Notes: generated from the sequence alone by a model not told the origin. Positions 1 through 6,156 are shown, counted from the stretch's first letter. The stretch is DNA of 7,102 nt from Nanobdellota archaeon (GCA_018901625.1 JAHIEM010000050.1:1-7102); one strand, 5' to 3'. A program made the numbers and translations.

Positions 1-173
1 AGAAAAGTAAACTGCACACTTCAGTGTGCAGACAGTTGTGAACAACTGTCCTTTTCTGAGCACATCAGAGTTCACTGAACTCTGACTGCCATCAAACTCT
101 AACGAGTTTGAGGTCCAGAAAACCCAAAACAAACCGCACCTTTTAAGGTGCGGTACACTCAAGGTTTTCTTGA
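1..173. ncRNA. Cluster of five perfect hairpins, candidate structured RNA
   Basis: No coding frame is convincing here. The stretch contains five independent perfect stems: 12-19/24-31 (loop TTCA), 31-38/43-50 (loop TGAA), 65-73/77-85 (loop ACT), 92-99/104-111 (loop TAAC) and 133-141/146-154 (loop TTTA). A weaker 5-bp hairpin is at 159-163/169-173. The stems have unrelated sequences, so they are not copies of a repeat, but similar geometry (8-9 bp, 3-4 base loops). A/T-rich linkers can pair around them: 1-7 with 51-57, 52-58 with 116-122, and 117-124 with 163-170. G+C is 78 of 180 bases (43%) in 1-180, clearly above the very A/T-rich spacers elsewhere in the window, as is typical of structured RNA in AT-rich archaea. 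Strand is not determinable from symmetric stems. The element probably continues left of position 1. No tRNA, RNase P, SRP or CRISPR pattern was recognised. The structure is seen directly; calling it an RNA is inference. Confidence 0.5.
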
Positions 174-217
174 TTTCCTCAATCATTCAGATACCTAAAG
201 CATATGAATCTAGCTTT

Positions 218-246
218 AAAAGAATTGCTGTCCTAAAGTTAGCAAT
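218..246 (-). terminator. Terminator-like hairpin after the 118-residue gene
   Basis: On the minus strand, 14 bases after the stop of the gene ending at 261, ATTGCT (246-241) pairs with AGCAAT (229-224) around an 11-base loop. It is followed by TCTTTT (223-218). The short stem plus T-tract looks like a transcription terminator. Archaea often end transcripts at T-tracts alone, so the stem may be incidental. Confidence 0.4.
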
Positions 247-260
247 CACGCGCAACCAAC

Positions 261-617
261 TCAGAAATCATGCCTAAATAACACACTATCTTCAGGCACG
301 AGAATCTCATTTAAGTAACCTCTAGAATTAATCTTTACAAGAAAATTCCTAGCAAGAGTGGGCCCAATCATGCTGATTATCCCGCTACTGCTCAAAATAA
401 TCGGGCTCTCCCCCAAAACAGCAAACCTCTCAGCAAGCCTCATCAATTCCAAGTTTTCTGTTCTCACAAAAATTTCCCTCCCATTAACAGAGATTTTAGT
501 CTCTCCGTGAGAAATATCACATCTATCAGAAACCAGCTCGCACTTTATTCCCAGCACGCAATCTTTTAGCAGCATTTTATTAAACCTATTTTGTTTCTTT
601 TCTAAAAATAAAGGCAT
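261..617 (-). CDS. Hypothetical protein, 118 residues
   Basis: I do not recognise this protein. It is a soluble-looking product with no signal peptide or long hydrophobic segment. Three cysteines sit at 20, 26 and 33, followed by a region rich in alternating hydrophobic residues (about 41-110) that suggests a mostly beta fold. The spacing of the cysteines is not a standard zinc-finger pattern. The start at 617 is favoured over the internal Met15 because an AT-rich TATA-like element lies 24-31 bases upstream, the distance expected for a leaderless archaeal transcript. It is divergent from the presenilin-like gene and followed by a terminator-like hairpin and then the hairpin cluster. The open frame and promoter spacing support a real gene; the function is unknown. 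Confidence 0.65.
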   Translation of the reverse strand: MPLFLEKKQNRFNKMLLKDCVLGIKCELVSDRCDISHGETKISVNGREIFVRTENLELMRLAERFAVLGESPIILSSSGIISMIGPTLARNFLVKINSRGYLNEILVPEDSVLFRHDF

Positions 618-640
618 TTAAAAAACTTGCTAAGTTCGCA

Positions 641-648
641 AATAAATT
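641..648 (-). promoter_or_regulatory. TATA-like box for the 118-residue gene
   Basis: The minus strand reads AATTTATT, centred about 27 bases upstream of the ATG at 617, matching the usual archaeal TATA-to-start-site distance. This implies a transcript starting at or next to the start codon. Confidence 0.45.
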
Positions 649-669
649 AACTATTCATAACTAATTAAG

Positions 670-677
670 TTTAAAAG
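670..677 (+). promoter_or_regulatory. TATA-like box for the presenilin-like gene
   Basis: TTTAAAAG lies 35-42 bases before the ATG at 712. With a normal 25-27 base spacing, transcription would begin near 699, giving a leader of about 12 bases with no clear Shine-Dalgarno sequence. Confidence 0.45.
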
Positions 678-711
678 CTTATTTTCCCTATGATTACTGA
701 TAATAAAAAAG

Positions 712-1704
712 ATGAAGCACAATATACAGGTAACACTAATAATTCTTGGAATGTTTCTCCTAACTCAGTTTATAGGATTATTAGTTGTGAATGCCTACTC
801 ACCTATCCAGAAACAAATAATCAATGAATCAACAGGAGAGATAACAACTGTATCAATAGACCAGCTGCCAGAAGGATTTCAAGCTCCAAAAGAAGTAAAG
901 CCAATAGAATTTCTCCCAATGCTGATTGTCTCATTTATTCTGGCAATAGTTATAATGCTTATTCTAATGAAGTTCGGGCTAAACAAAATCCTGAAATTCT
1001 GGTTCTTCATGGTAGTTATAATTGCAATAGCCCTAACTCTCAATATAATCCTCAATAAACTCCCTGCACTCAATAGCTATATTATTCAGGACACAATCAC
1101 ATACTCTTTCTTCATCTCAATAATAATAGCACTCCCACTAGCAATATACAAAATATTCAAGCGAAACATACTAATTCACAATCTAACAGAGCTGATGGTC
1201 TATCCAGGACTAGCAGCAGTTCTAGTCCCCCTGTTCAATGTCTTAGGAATAATAATAATTCTTATAATAATCTCTATTTATGATGCATGGGCAGTCTGGC
1301 ATTCTGGAATAATGCAAAAAATGGCAAAGTTCCAGATGAATGAGCTGAAAATTTTTGCAGGTTTTTTTGTCCCATATATTGGAAAGAAGCAGAGGCAGGA
1401 AATTAAGCTGATAAAGTCAAAATATAAATCTCAAAAATCTCAGGAACGAGTTTTAAAAAACAAAAAAATAAAAGTCTCGCTGGCTATTCTTGGAGGAGGA
1501 GATGTAATCTTCCCGATAATCGCCGCAGGCACATTACTCAGGCTATTTGGCTGGCTCCCTGCAATTTTAGTAATATTCGGAGCACTAGCAGGCCTTTCCT
1601 TCCTGCTTCTAGTTTCAGAAAAAAAGAAATTCTACCCTGCAATGCCTTTCATAACAGCAGGAATCTTCCTAGCCATGTTAATATGGCGTGTTTTCCTGTT
1701 CTAA
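712..1704 (+). CDS. Presenilin-like intramembrane aspartyl protease
   Basis: A 330-residue polytopic membrane protein with about nine hydrophobic segments. It carries the signature motifs of the presenilin/signal peptide peptidase clan (family A22): YD in a transmembrane helix (Tyr190-Asp191), GGGD at 261-264 with catalytic Asp264 followed by a hydrophobic helix, and a PAL-type motif seen as PAMPF at 309-313. Asp191 and Asp264 should form the catalytic pair that cuts substrate helices within the membrane. A charged Lys/Arg-rich loop (about 224-254) separates the two catalytic helices, as in archaeal presenilin homologues. Prepilin peptidases share the GxGD fold but lack the PAL motif, so presenilin is the better call. 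The substrate is unknown; membrane remnants of signal peptides or pilin-like proteins are possible. The stop overlaps the stop region of the convergent minus-strand gene, leaving no space for a separate terminator. Confidence 0.88.
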   Translation: MKHNIQVTLIILGMFLLTQFIGLLVVNAYSPIQKQIINESTGEITTVSIDQLPEGFQAPKEVKPIEFLPMLIVSFILAIVIMLILMKFGLNKILKFWFFMVVIIAIALTLNIILNKLPALNSYIIQDTITYSFFISIIIALPLAIYKIFKRNILIHNLTELMVYPGLAAVLVPLFNVLGIIIILIIISIYDAWAVWHSGIMQKMAKFQMNELKIFAGFFVPYIGKKQRQEIKLIKSKYKSQKSQERVLKNKKIKVSLAILGGGDVIFPIIAAGTLLRLFGWLPAILVIFGALAGLSFLLLVSEKKKFYPAMPFITAGIFLAMLIWRVFLF

Positions 1705-2162
1705 GCTAGTTTTCTAATCAATGCAATCTCTTCTTGAGTATACCAATCTCTCAGACTTGTCCCTTCTAACATCATCCTGCCTGCAATAAGCCCCGCAGCA
1801 TGACTTCTTATGCCATGTTCTCTCCTAGAAGGTATCTCTAAAACACTCTCCCTAAACCTCTCCACCCCTTCATCTCTAGAACAATAAACTCTTGCAAAAC
1901 CCGGAAGAATATTTATAGGATTACTTCCCCATAAGTCTCTTCCTTTAGAATCTAATCTATACCCTAGGTTAATCTCACTAGTACTCGCTCCAAGATATTC
2001 ATAAGCAACTTTCTAGGAATATACACCACACTCGCCAGAAAAATCAGGAAATTTATCAGCTAATCTAACTCTCCCAAACTCAAGCTTCCCAAGATGTTTT
2101 CCTAGAAACCTCTCTAATTCTTTAGTTGTAGATAAAACAATTAAAGGAAGTTTTCTGCTCAT
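1701..2162 (-). pseudogene. Third gene of the PP2C operon, interrupted by one in-frame TAG
   Basis: The minus strand opens with ATG at 2162, one base after the stop of the signal peptidase gene, and stays in one frame to a TAG at 1701-1703. The only break is a single TAG codon at 2013-2015 (codon 50 of 154). Both halves read as ordinary soluble protein. The first 49 residues begin MSRKLPLIVLSTTKELERFL; the remaining 103 include GYRLDSKGRDLWGS and end DWYTQEEIALIRKLA. The intact product would be about 153 residues. I do not recognise the family; there is no membrane segment or signal peptide. The position directly after a PP2C phosphatase and a signal peptidase suggests a shared job. The frame has not drifted, so the stop is recent, a sequencing error, or read through. 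TAG also serves as the normal terminal codon of this gene and of the pilin frame, which argues against general TAG recoding. Confidence 0.7.
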
Positions 2163-2163
2163 C

Positions 2164-2631
2164 TTAATACAAAACCCCAATAGTTACATATCTAATCTGG
2201 GAAAACCTTATCTTGCCATCATCAATACTGTTGCTATCTCCCTTAGTAATAAACCATGCTCCGAGATTATCTTTTCCTTTTTCAATAACTCTATGAACAA
2301 TCAACTCATTATTTTTCTCAAAACTAATAATATCTCCCACATTTATCTCTTCAGAATTCTTAGGAATTATTCTTATACCATTGCTATCTTTATCTAACAC
2401 AGGTTTCATGCTTCCAGAATCAGCATAACTTGACAAGCTTGCTCTTTCAACATCAATAACAATTTTATCACTATAAACATGAATATTATCTTTAGAAACC
2501 CAGTCTCCAGGTGCCTCACTATTTTCTATTAATCCAAAAGCTCTTGGAATCTCTTTTCCAGAGCCAAGTGTGTAAAAAATCATACAGCTAAGAAAACCTA
2601 AAATGAAAACTAACAAATAAACCAGCCTCAT
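2164..2631 (-). CDS. Signal peptidase I (S26 family, archaeal/ER type)
   Basis: A 155-residue serine protease expected to remove signal peptides at the outer face of the membrane. One N-terminal membrane anchor spans about residues 3-21. The S26 boxes follow in order: SGSMKP at 72-77 with nucleophile Ser74; VGDIISF at 98-104; IVHRVIEKG at 111-119, where His113 takes the place of the bacterial general-base lysine, as in archaeal and eukaryotic signal peptidases; and KGDSN at 130-134 with Asp132 and nearby Asp137/Asp138. No C-terminal anchor is present, and the protein is short but has all catalytic boxes. Its ATG overlaps the TGA of the upstream PP2C gene (ATGA), and a third gene starts one base after its stop, so the three are almost certainly one transcript. 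A signal peptidase in a small operon with a phosphatase may serve specific substrates rather than housekeeping export. Confidence 0.85.
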   Translation of the reverse strand: MRLVYLLVFILGFLSCMIFYTLGSGKEIPRAFGLIENSEAPGDWVSKDNIHVYSDKIVIDVERASLSSYADSGSMKPVLDKDSNGIRIIPKNSEEINVGDIISFEKNNELIVHRVIEKGKDNLGAWFITKGDSNSIDDGKIRFSQIRYVTIGVLY

Positions 2632-3518
2632 CTTATCATATAAACAAGTGTCCCCTCGCTTGAAACCTGTTTCTGGCAGAGTCTTCTCAGTTTTTCATTC
2701 ATAACTCCAAAATTTCTCCTAGCAGCCTCTTCAAATAAGATTTTTCTAAACCCATTAATTCCAATCACTCCCTCTAAACCATCACTATACCCTATCAGAA
2801 AGACTCCATCTCTAGCCTCAACCTGCCCTGTTCTTACATAGCTCATTGCTTCTGGCTCTCCAGTTAAAGCACCGTAAGAGAGTTGATTTTCCGGATTGTT
2901 TCTGTAATCTCTCCTGATTCTCTTCCTTCCTCCAGGATGATTAAAATCCTCCCCAAATTTCTCAGAAATATCTTTGTCAATGCTCCCTCTAGAATTAGGC
3001 CCCTCGTTTTTAGTTCTGAATATTTCATATCCAAATCTATCAAGAATTGCAATCCCGCAATCTGCAATATAAAAGTAACTCACTCTTCCATTATCTTCAA
3101 CAGCGCCTGCAGCAACACATCCAGGAATGTCATGTTCTAGATAATCAAACTCTTTCCATTTCTGCACTCTTCTGGTAGTTTCATTAACTCTCCCAACAGC
3201 CTGATTTATATCTTCAACCCTTTTTCTAACATATTCTGGAGTTTTCTCTCTCCACTCATCAGAAGCAAATAAAGAGCAGACTAGTCTGGCAGGATTTCCC
3301 CCCTCTTTAGGGTAGCTGGCAAAAAACCTCATAGCACCGAGATATCCTAAAACATCAAGCTTATTTTCAGGAAATCTTAAAACAGGAGTTCTTCTCGCAT
3401 CTCTTGTAATTCCATCTGCAACAACTATTGCTTTTCCATCTCCAGAAAATGCATAAGCATCCTCAACTGGTTTTAAGTTCCTTCTATTCTTAACAGTAAA
3501 CCCATCAGCTATTCTCAT
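2628..3518 (-). CDS. PP2C-family serine/threonine phosphatase-like protein
   Basis: A 296-residue soluble protein with the PP2C (PPM) motif order: Glu19-Asp20 (ED), VVADGI with Asp35-Gly36, GCVAAGAV at 133-140 (the GTT/A-type strand), IADCGIAIL at 151-159 where PP2C enzymes usually have GDSR, YSDGLEG at 244-250 with Asp246, and a C-terminal strand SEGTLVYMIR. The metal ligands in ED, DG and SDG are kept. The terminal DN motif, normally Asp-Asp-Asn, is Glu288-Gly289, and the GDSR position reads ADCG, so activity may be altered. A segment of about 60 residues (170-230) between the core strands is rich in charged residues and contains LSYGALTGEPEAM, similar to a linker seen in prokaryotic PP2C-like proteins. 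It probably dephosphorylates Ser/Thr on a partner protein. It is first in a three-gene operon with a signal peptidase and an unknown gene. The start is supported by a TATA box 22-29 bases upstream. Confidence 0.8.
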   Translation of the reverse strand: MRIADGFTVKNRRNLKPVEDAYAFSGDGKAIVVADGITRDARRTPVLRFPENKLDVLGYLGAMRFFASYPKEGGNPARLVCSLFASDEWREKTPEYVRKRVEDINQAVGRVNETTRRVQKWKEFDYLEHDIPGCVAAGAVEDNGRVSYFYIADCGIAILDRFGYEIFRTKNEGPNSRGSIDKDISEKFGEDFNHPGGRKRIRRDYRNNPENQLSYGALTGEPEAMSYVRTGQVEARDGVFLIGYSDGLEGVIGINGFRKILFEEAARRNFGVMNEKLRRLCQKQVSSEGTLVYMIR

Positions 3519-3539
3519 CTAATCTCTCAGAAATATAGA

Positions 3540-3547
3540 TATTTAAA
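3540..3547 (-). promoter_or_regulatory. TATA box for the PP2C operon
   Basis: The minus strand reads TTTAAATA, ending 22 bases before the ATG at 3518. This is a near-consensus archaeal TATA box at the spacing that gives a leaderless transcript, and it fixes the start codon choice. Confidence 0.65.
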
Positions 3548-3549
3548 CA

Positions 3550-3590
3550 TTGTCATTCTGTATCTACTATACAAAGACAACATTACAGAA
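3550..3590. promoter_or_regulatory. Nested inverted repeats, candidate operator
   Basis: Between the two divergent TATA boxes are TTGTC (3550-3554) with GACAA (3576-3580), TGTAT (3559-3563) with ATACA (3569-3573) separated by five bases, and TTCTGTA (3556-3562) with TACAGAA (3584-3590). The first two are nearly concentric. The half-site, five-base spacer, half-site layout is like sites known for TrmB-type regulators, and a TrmB-family gene is in the rightward transcript. A regulator bound here could act on both promoters. Binding is inference. Confidence 0.4.
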
Positions 3591-3593
3591 AGA

Positions 3594-3601
3594 TTTAAAT
3601 A
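3594..3601 (+). promoter_or_regulatory. TATA box for the TrmB operon
   Basis: TTTAAATA, 50-57 bases before the ATG at 3651. Normal spacing places the transcript start near 3623, giving a leader of about 28 bases. This is longer than for the other genes here, and the leader has no convincing Shine-Dalgarno match. Confidence 0.55.
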
Positions 3602-3650
3602 GCCCAGTTTTATTCCATAGTGGTAAAATCTTAATGATTTTTAGATTAAA

Positions 3651-3953
3651 ATGGCAGAAGAAAATACACAATTACCAAGAGTTGAACAAACACCTCAGTG
3701 GACAAATTATGAAGTTAAACCAGAATTACGAGGAGATAGGACTCTGGTTGTTTACACAACTAAAAGAGGAACCAGGCATATAAGCATTGCTCCAGAATTA
3801 GGAAGATGTAATTCTCCTCTAGATGCTCCAGAAAAAGTTTCAATTCAAAGAGTTTATAGGCATGTAAATCCAAATAATATTACTGATAAATATTATTTCA
3901 ATCTGAGCAATAACGCACTTGACAAATTAATTTTACAGCCAAAAGTAAAATGA
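3651..3953 (+). CDS. Hypothetical protein, 100 residues, overlapping trmB-like gene
   Basis: A small soluble protein I do not recognise. An N-terminal Glu/Pro/Gln-rich stretch (1-25) looks flexible. It is followed by a likely beta segment (TLVVYTT at 31-37, then HISIAPELG) and an ordered C-terminal half ending KLILQPKVK. There are no cysteine pairs, no membrane segment and no helix-turn-helix. An upstream in-frame TAA just before the ATG fixes the frame. Its TGA overlaps the ATG of the TrmB-family gene (ATGA), so the two are translationally coupled. A cotranscribed partner or effector-linked protein for the regulator is possible, but nothing in the sequence shows it. Confidence 0.7.
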   Translation: MAEENTQLPRVEQTPQWTNYEVKPELRGDRTLVVYTTKRGTRHISIAPELGRCNSPLDAPEKVSIQRVYRHVNPNNITDKYYFNLSNNALDKLILQPKVK

Positions 3954-4729
3954 TGCTAAAACCAGAGTTAATAAAAAAAGTAAAGTCCTCTTTTGACTTA
4001 AACATCTACGAGACTAAAGTATGGCTCGCTCTTTTATCCAAGGGAATATCAAGCGCAGGAGAGATAGCTGAGATGTCTGGAGTTCCTAGATCTAGAACCT
4101 ATGATGTCCTTGAATCTTTGGAAAAACAAGGATTTGCAATAGCAAAAGTTGGGAAGCCAGTAAAATATATTGCAGTAAAGCCAGAATCAGTTGTAGAGAA
4201 ACTAAAAATCAATATTTCTAAAAACGCAGAAGAAAAAGTCAAAACACTGAGCAGTCTAAGAGAGACTAAGGAATATACAGAACTTCAAGACCTGCACAAG
4301 ACAGGAATAGCCCCTGTAAAGCCGAGTGAAATGTCAGGAGTTGTAAGAGGCAAGCTGAACTTATACTCACAAGTTCGCGAGATGCTAGAAGATTCTGAAA
4401 AAGAAGCAATATTATGCATGCCTGCTTTAGAACTAGAATCTAGAAACAGGATATTCGGGGCAATGTTTGACAGGCTGAAGAAAGCAGGAATCTCAATAAA
4501 AGTAGCTCTGATGGGGCAGGATTCTGACATAAAGAGAGTTTCAGAAAAGTTCAAGATAAAAGCAGAAAAAATAGATGTTCCAACTAAATTCTTTATCTCA
4601 GACAGAAATCAGGTTCTATTTGTGATTAATAACAGCTCAGACGAAGAAGAAATAGGAATATGGCTCAACTCAGAGATATTCTCTTCAGCTCTGGCTTATT
4701 TATTTGAGCTGGCTGTGAAGAAGAAATAA
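3950..4729 (+). CDS. TrmB-family transcriptional regulator
   Basis: A 259-residue DNA-binding regulator. Residues about 13-78 form the winged helix-turn-helix of the TrmB family, with the typical LNIYETKVWLALLSKG opening, the AGEIAEMSGVPRSRTYDVLE recognition region and a wing around KVGKPVKYIAVKP. A helical linker (about 80-115) leads to a C-terminal domain (about 135-257) resembling the PLD-like effector domain common in archaeal TrmB proteins, with strands AILCMPALE and ISIKVALMG. No HKD catalytic motif is visible, so it should be regulatory only. TrmB proteins usually sense sugars or other small molecules in archaea; the ligand here cannot be read from sequence. A second ATG follows immediately (3953), so the start could be one codon later. 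The gene is last in its transcript; the nested repeats near 3550-3590 are a candidate autoregulatory site. Confidence 0.9.
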   Translation: MMLKPELIKKVKSSFDLNIYETKVWLALLSKGISSAGEIAEMSGVPRSRTYDVLESLEKQGFAIAKVGKPVKYIAVKPESVVEKLKINISKNAEEKVKTLSSLRETKEYTELQDLHKTGIAPVKPSEMSGVVRGKLNLYSQVREMLEDSEKEAILCMPALELESRNRIFGAMFDRLKKAGISIKVALMGQDSDIKRVSEKFKIKAEKIDVPTKFFISDRNQVLFVINNSSDEEEIGIWLNSEIFSSALAYLFELAVKKK

Positions 4730-4772
4730 AGCCATCTCTTCCATACCCTTTCTTATAATGTTCTGTAAATAG

Positions 4773-4814
4773 TCTTTTTGATAAATTAATTCTCTTCTAA
4801 ATAGGTGATTTTTT
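4773..4814 (+). terminator. T-rich tracts after the TrmB gene
   Basis: Two T-tracts (T5 at 4775-4779, T6 at 4809-4814) lie 46-85 bases after the stop, without a strong stem. Archaeal RNA polymerase can terminate at such tracts. No other signal was seen in the 131-base gap between the convergent TrmB and CCA-adding enzyme genes. Confidence 0.35.
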
Positions 4815-4860
4815 GCTGCAGATTATTTTAGGTTCACTTGATTTGCGTATCTGATGGGAA

Positions 4861-6117
4861 TCATCTCTTTATCACTCTCAATCTAGTTATCCCCATCTCT
4901 CGCATAACTTTCTTCTCTTGTTTAAGAAACTTATTAAAAAACAACTTAAAACTTAAACTCTTCTCTCTGGCATAAGCAACATGCTTCTTAATGAAAACAT
5001 TTTTATGCTTCTCTCTGAATGCAAGCAGTCTCTCAGGCTTGTTTATTGGAGGCCCAGAGTAAATAATGCTCTTCATCTTTTCTATCTTAAGATATAATCT
5101 CCCAGACTTCTTTCCATCATAGCTAAAATCAGATTTTTTTATCTTAAAATACCTCTCTAGCTTGCCAGAAAACAATCTTGAGAATTTCAGGAGCTTCGAG
5201 CCAGCAATATCTCCCTCCTGCCGGTTAGTGCTCGCCTCTAAAATCAGATTAAAACTCTTCTCATCTATCTTCTCATCTTCAAAGCTTTTCTCACTAGGCC
5301 TTTTTAAGAATAAAGAACAGGCAGTCTTAAACTTGGAAAATGTTTCAGAAGAAAGAGCAGCAAGAGCGTTTCTCTGCTTAAATGTGGGGTCAACAAAAAC
5401 AATCGGGCTGGCTAATTTCGACTCATTTAACTGATTCAAAACATCTTCTCTATTGCTATAGAACTTCTTAGGATCAATTACTATCATTCTCTTCTCTTTA
5501 TTAACTGCTCTTATAAATCCCAAGAAACTTTTATAATGAGAAACAAGCAATTCTAAAGCATATCCAGAGAAACCGCGGATATAACTCTCAGCCCCATAAA
5601 CTCTCTTGGAAAAACAAAAAGACTTAGCAAGCATTATCTCCTCAGCCAGTTTCTTGTTCTTCCTAGTCTCATTCAAAACATAACTCACATGGAAATAGCT
5701 CAAATCAGTTATATTCTTTGCCTCTTCAGGATGGTTTATCTTTAAAACAGGAATAATCTCAAATAGTATATTCTTCCTTCTGACTCTGAAATAATCTCTA
5801 GAGCCGTGAACTCTCTCAGCTTTCTTTAGTATGGGAGTTGCGGAACCTTGGTTCAGCTCAGAAATATCCTTATTTTCAAAAAACCTCACAAAAATATCAA
5901 TATCATAATCCTTCTTCCTAATCAGTGTCCCCTTAGCCAAGCTTCCCCCAACAAACACCTCTGCTTTTATCTTCTTCTTTTTCAGATTTTTCTCAATCTC
6001 CCCAACAATCTGTCTAGTCTCTTCATTTATCCCTTTAATCTCTTCATCAGAAGGTTTTACTAAGGAAATCTGCTTTTCAAGAATCTTCTTAATTTTATCA
6101 TCTGCTTTTTTCATCAT
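4861..6117 (-). CDS. cca: CCA-adding enzyme (tRNA nucleotidyltransferase, class I archaeal)
   Basis: Adds or repairs the 3'-terminal CCA of tRNA using CTP and ATP, without a nucleic acid template. Numbered from the upstream TTG at 6135, the nucleotidyltransferase signature is VGGSLAKGT (62-70) with DYDID (76-80) supplying two metal-binding carboxylates. The third carboxylate, aspartate in the well-studied archaeal enzymes, appears as Glu126 in LFEIIP. Family blocks HGSRDYFRV, ITDLSYFHVSYV and YGAESYIRGFSGY follow, then a C-terminal tail and body domain. Total length is close to the usual 430-450. I place the start at ATG 6117 (or 6114), giving 418 residues, because the TATA box at 6136-6143 would put transcription start right there; the longer TTG reading abuts the TATA box and would begin upstream of the transcript. 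It is transcribed alone from its own promoter, which carries a perfect palindrome. Confidence 0.93.
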   Translation of the reverse strand: MMKKADDKIKKILEKQISLVKPSDEEIKGINEETRQIVGEIEKNLKKKKIKAEVFVGGSLAKGTLIRKKDYDIDIFVRFFENKDISELNQGSATPILKKAERVHGSRDYFRVRRKNILFEIIPVLKINHPEEAKNITDLSYFHVSYVLNETRKNKKLAEEIMLAKSFCFSKRVYGAESYIRGFSGYALELLVSHYKSFLGFIRAVNKEKRMIVIDPKKFYSNREDVLNQLNESKLASPIVFVDPTFKQRNALAALSSETFSKFKTACSLFLKRPSEKSFEDEKIDEKSFNLILEASTNRQEGDIAGSKLLKFSRLFSGKLERYFKIKKSDFSYDGKKSGRLYLKIEKMKSIIYSGPPINKPERLLAFREKHKNVFIKKHVAYAREKSLSFKLFFNKFLKQEKKVMREMGITRLRVIKR

Positions 6118-6135
6118 AGAATTAATTTTGAGCAA

Positions 6136-6143
6136 TATATAAA
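6136..6143 (-). promoter_or_regulatory. TATA box of the CCA-adding enzyme gene
   Basis: The minus strand reads TTTATATA, centred 23-26 bases before the ATGs at 6117 and 6114. It indicates a leaderless transcript and excludes the in-frame TTG at 6135 as the normal start. Confidence 0.65.
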
Positions 6144-6144
6144 T

Positions 6145-6156
6145 CTTGTTAACAAG
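6145..6156. promoter_or_regulatory. Perfect 12-base palindrome beside the TATA box
   Basis: CTTGTTAACAAG, fully symmetric, sits immediately upstream of the TATA box where the TFB recognition element should be. A protein bound here could block or assist TFB/TBP loading. It may be chance; no second copy was seen in the window. Confidence 0.35.

Noticed and set aside
1..173. CRISPR array or tRNA cluster
   Set aside because: The hairpins share no common repeat sequence or spacer spacing, and no T-arm (GGTTCRA-like) or cloverleaf could be traced.
712..1704. Prepilin peptidase (A24) instead of presenilin
   Set aside because: GxGD is shared, but the YD helix plus the PAMPF (PAL-type) motif is specific to the presenilin/SPP clan.
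2013..2015. TAG decoded as pyrrolysine
   Set aside because: There are no pyl genes in view, TAG is also the terminal stop of the same gene, and nothing suggests a pyrrolysine-using enzyme; kept only as an alternative to test.
3550..3783. Plus-strand open frame of 77 codons
   Set aside because: It begins within the divergent promoter/operator region and overlaps the better 3651-3953 gene, which has the coupled ATGA overlap.
6118..6135. TTG start extending the CCA-adding enzyme by six residues
   Set aside because: It abuts the TATA box and would precede the expected transcript start.
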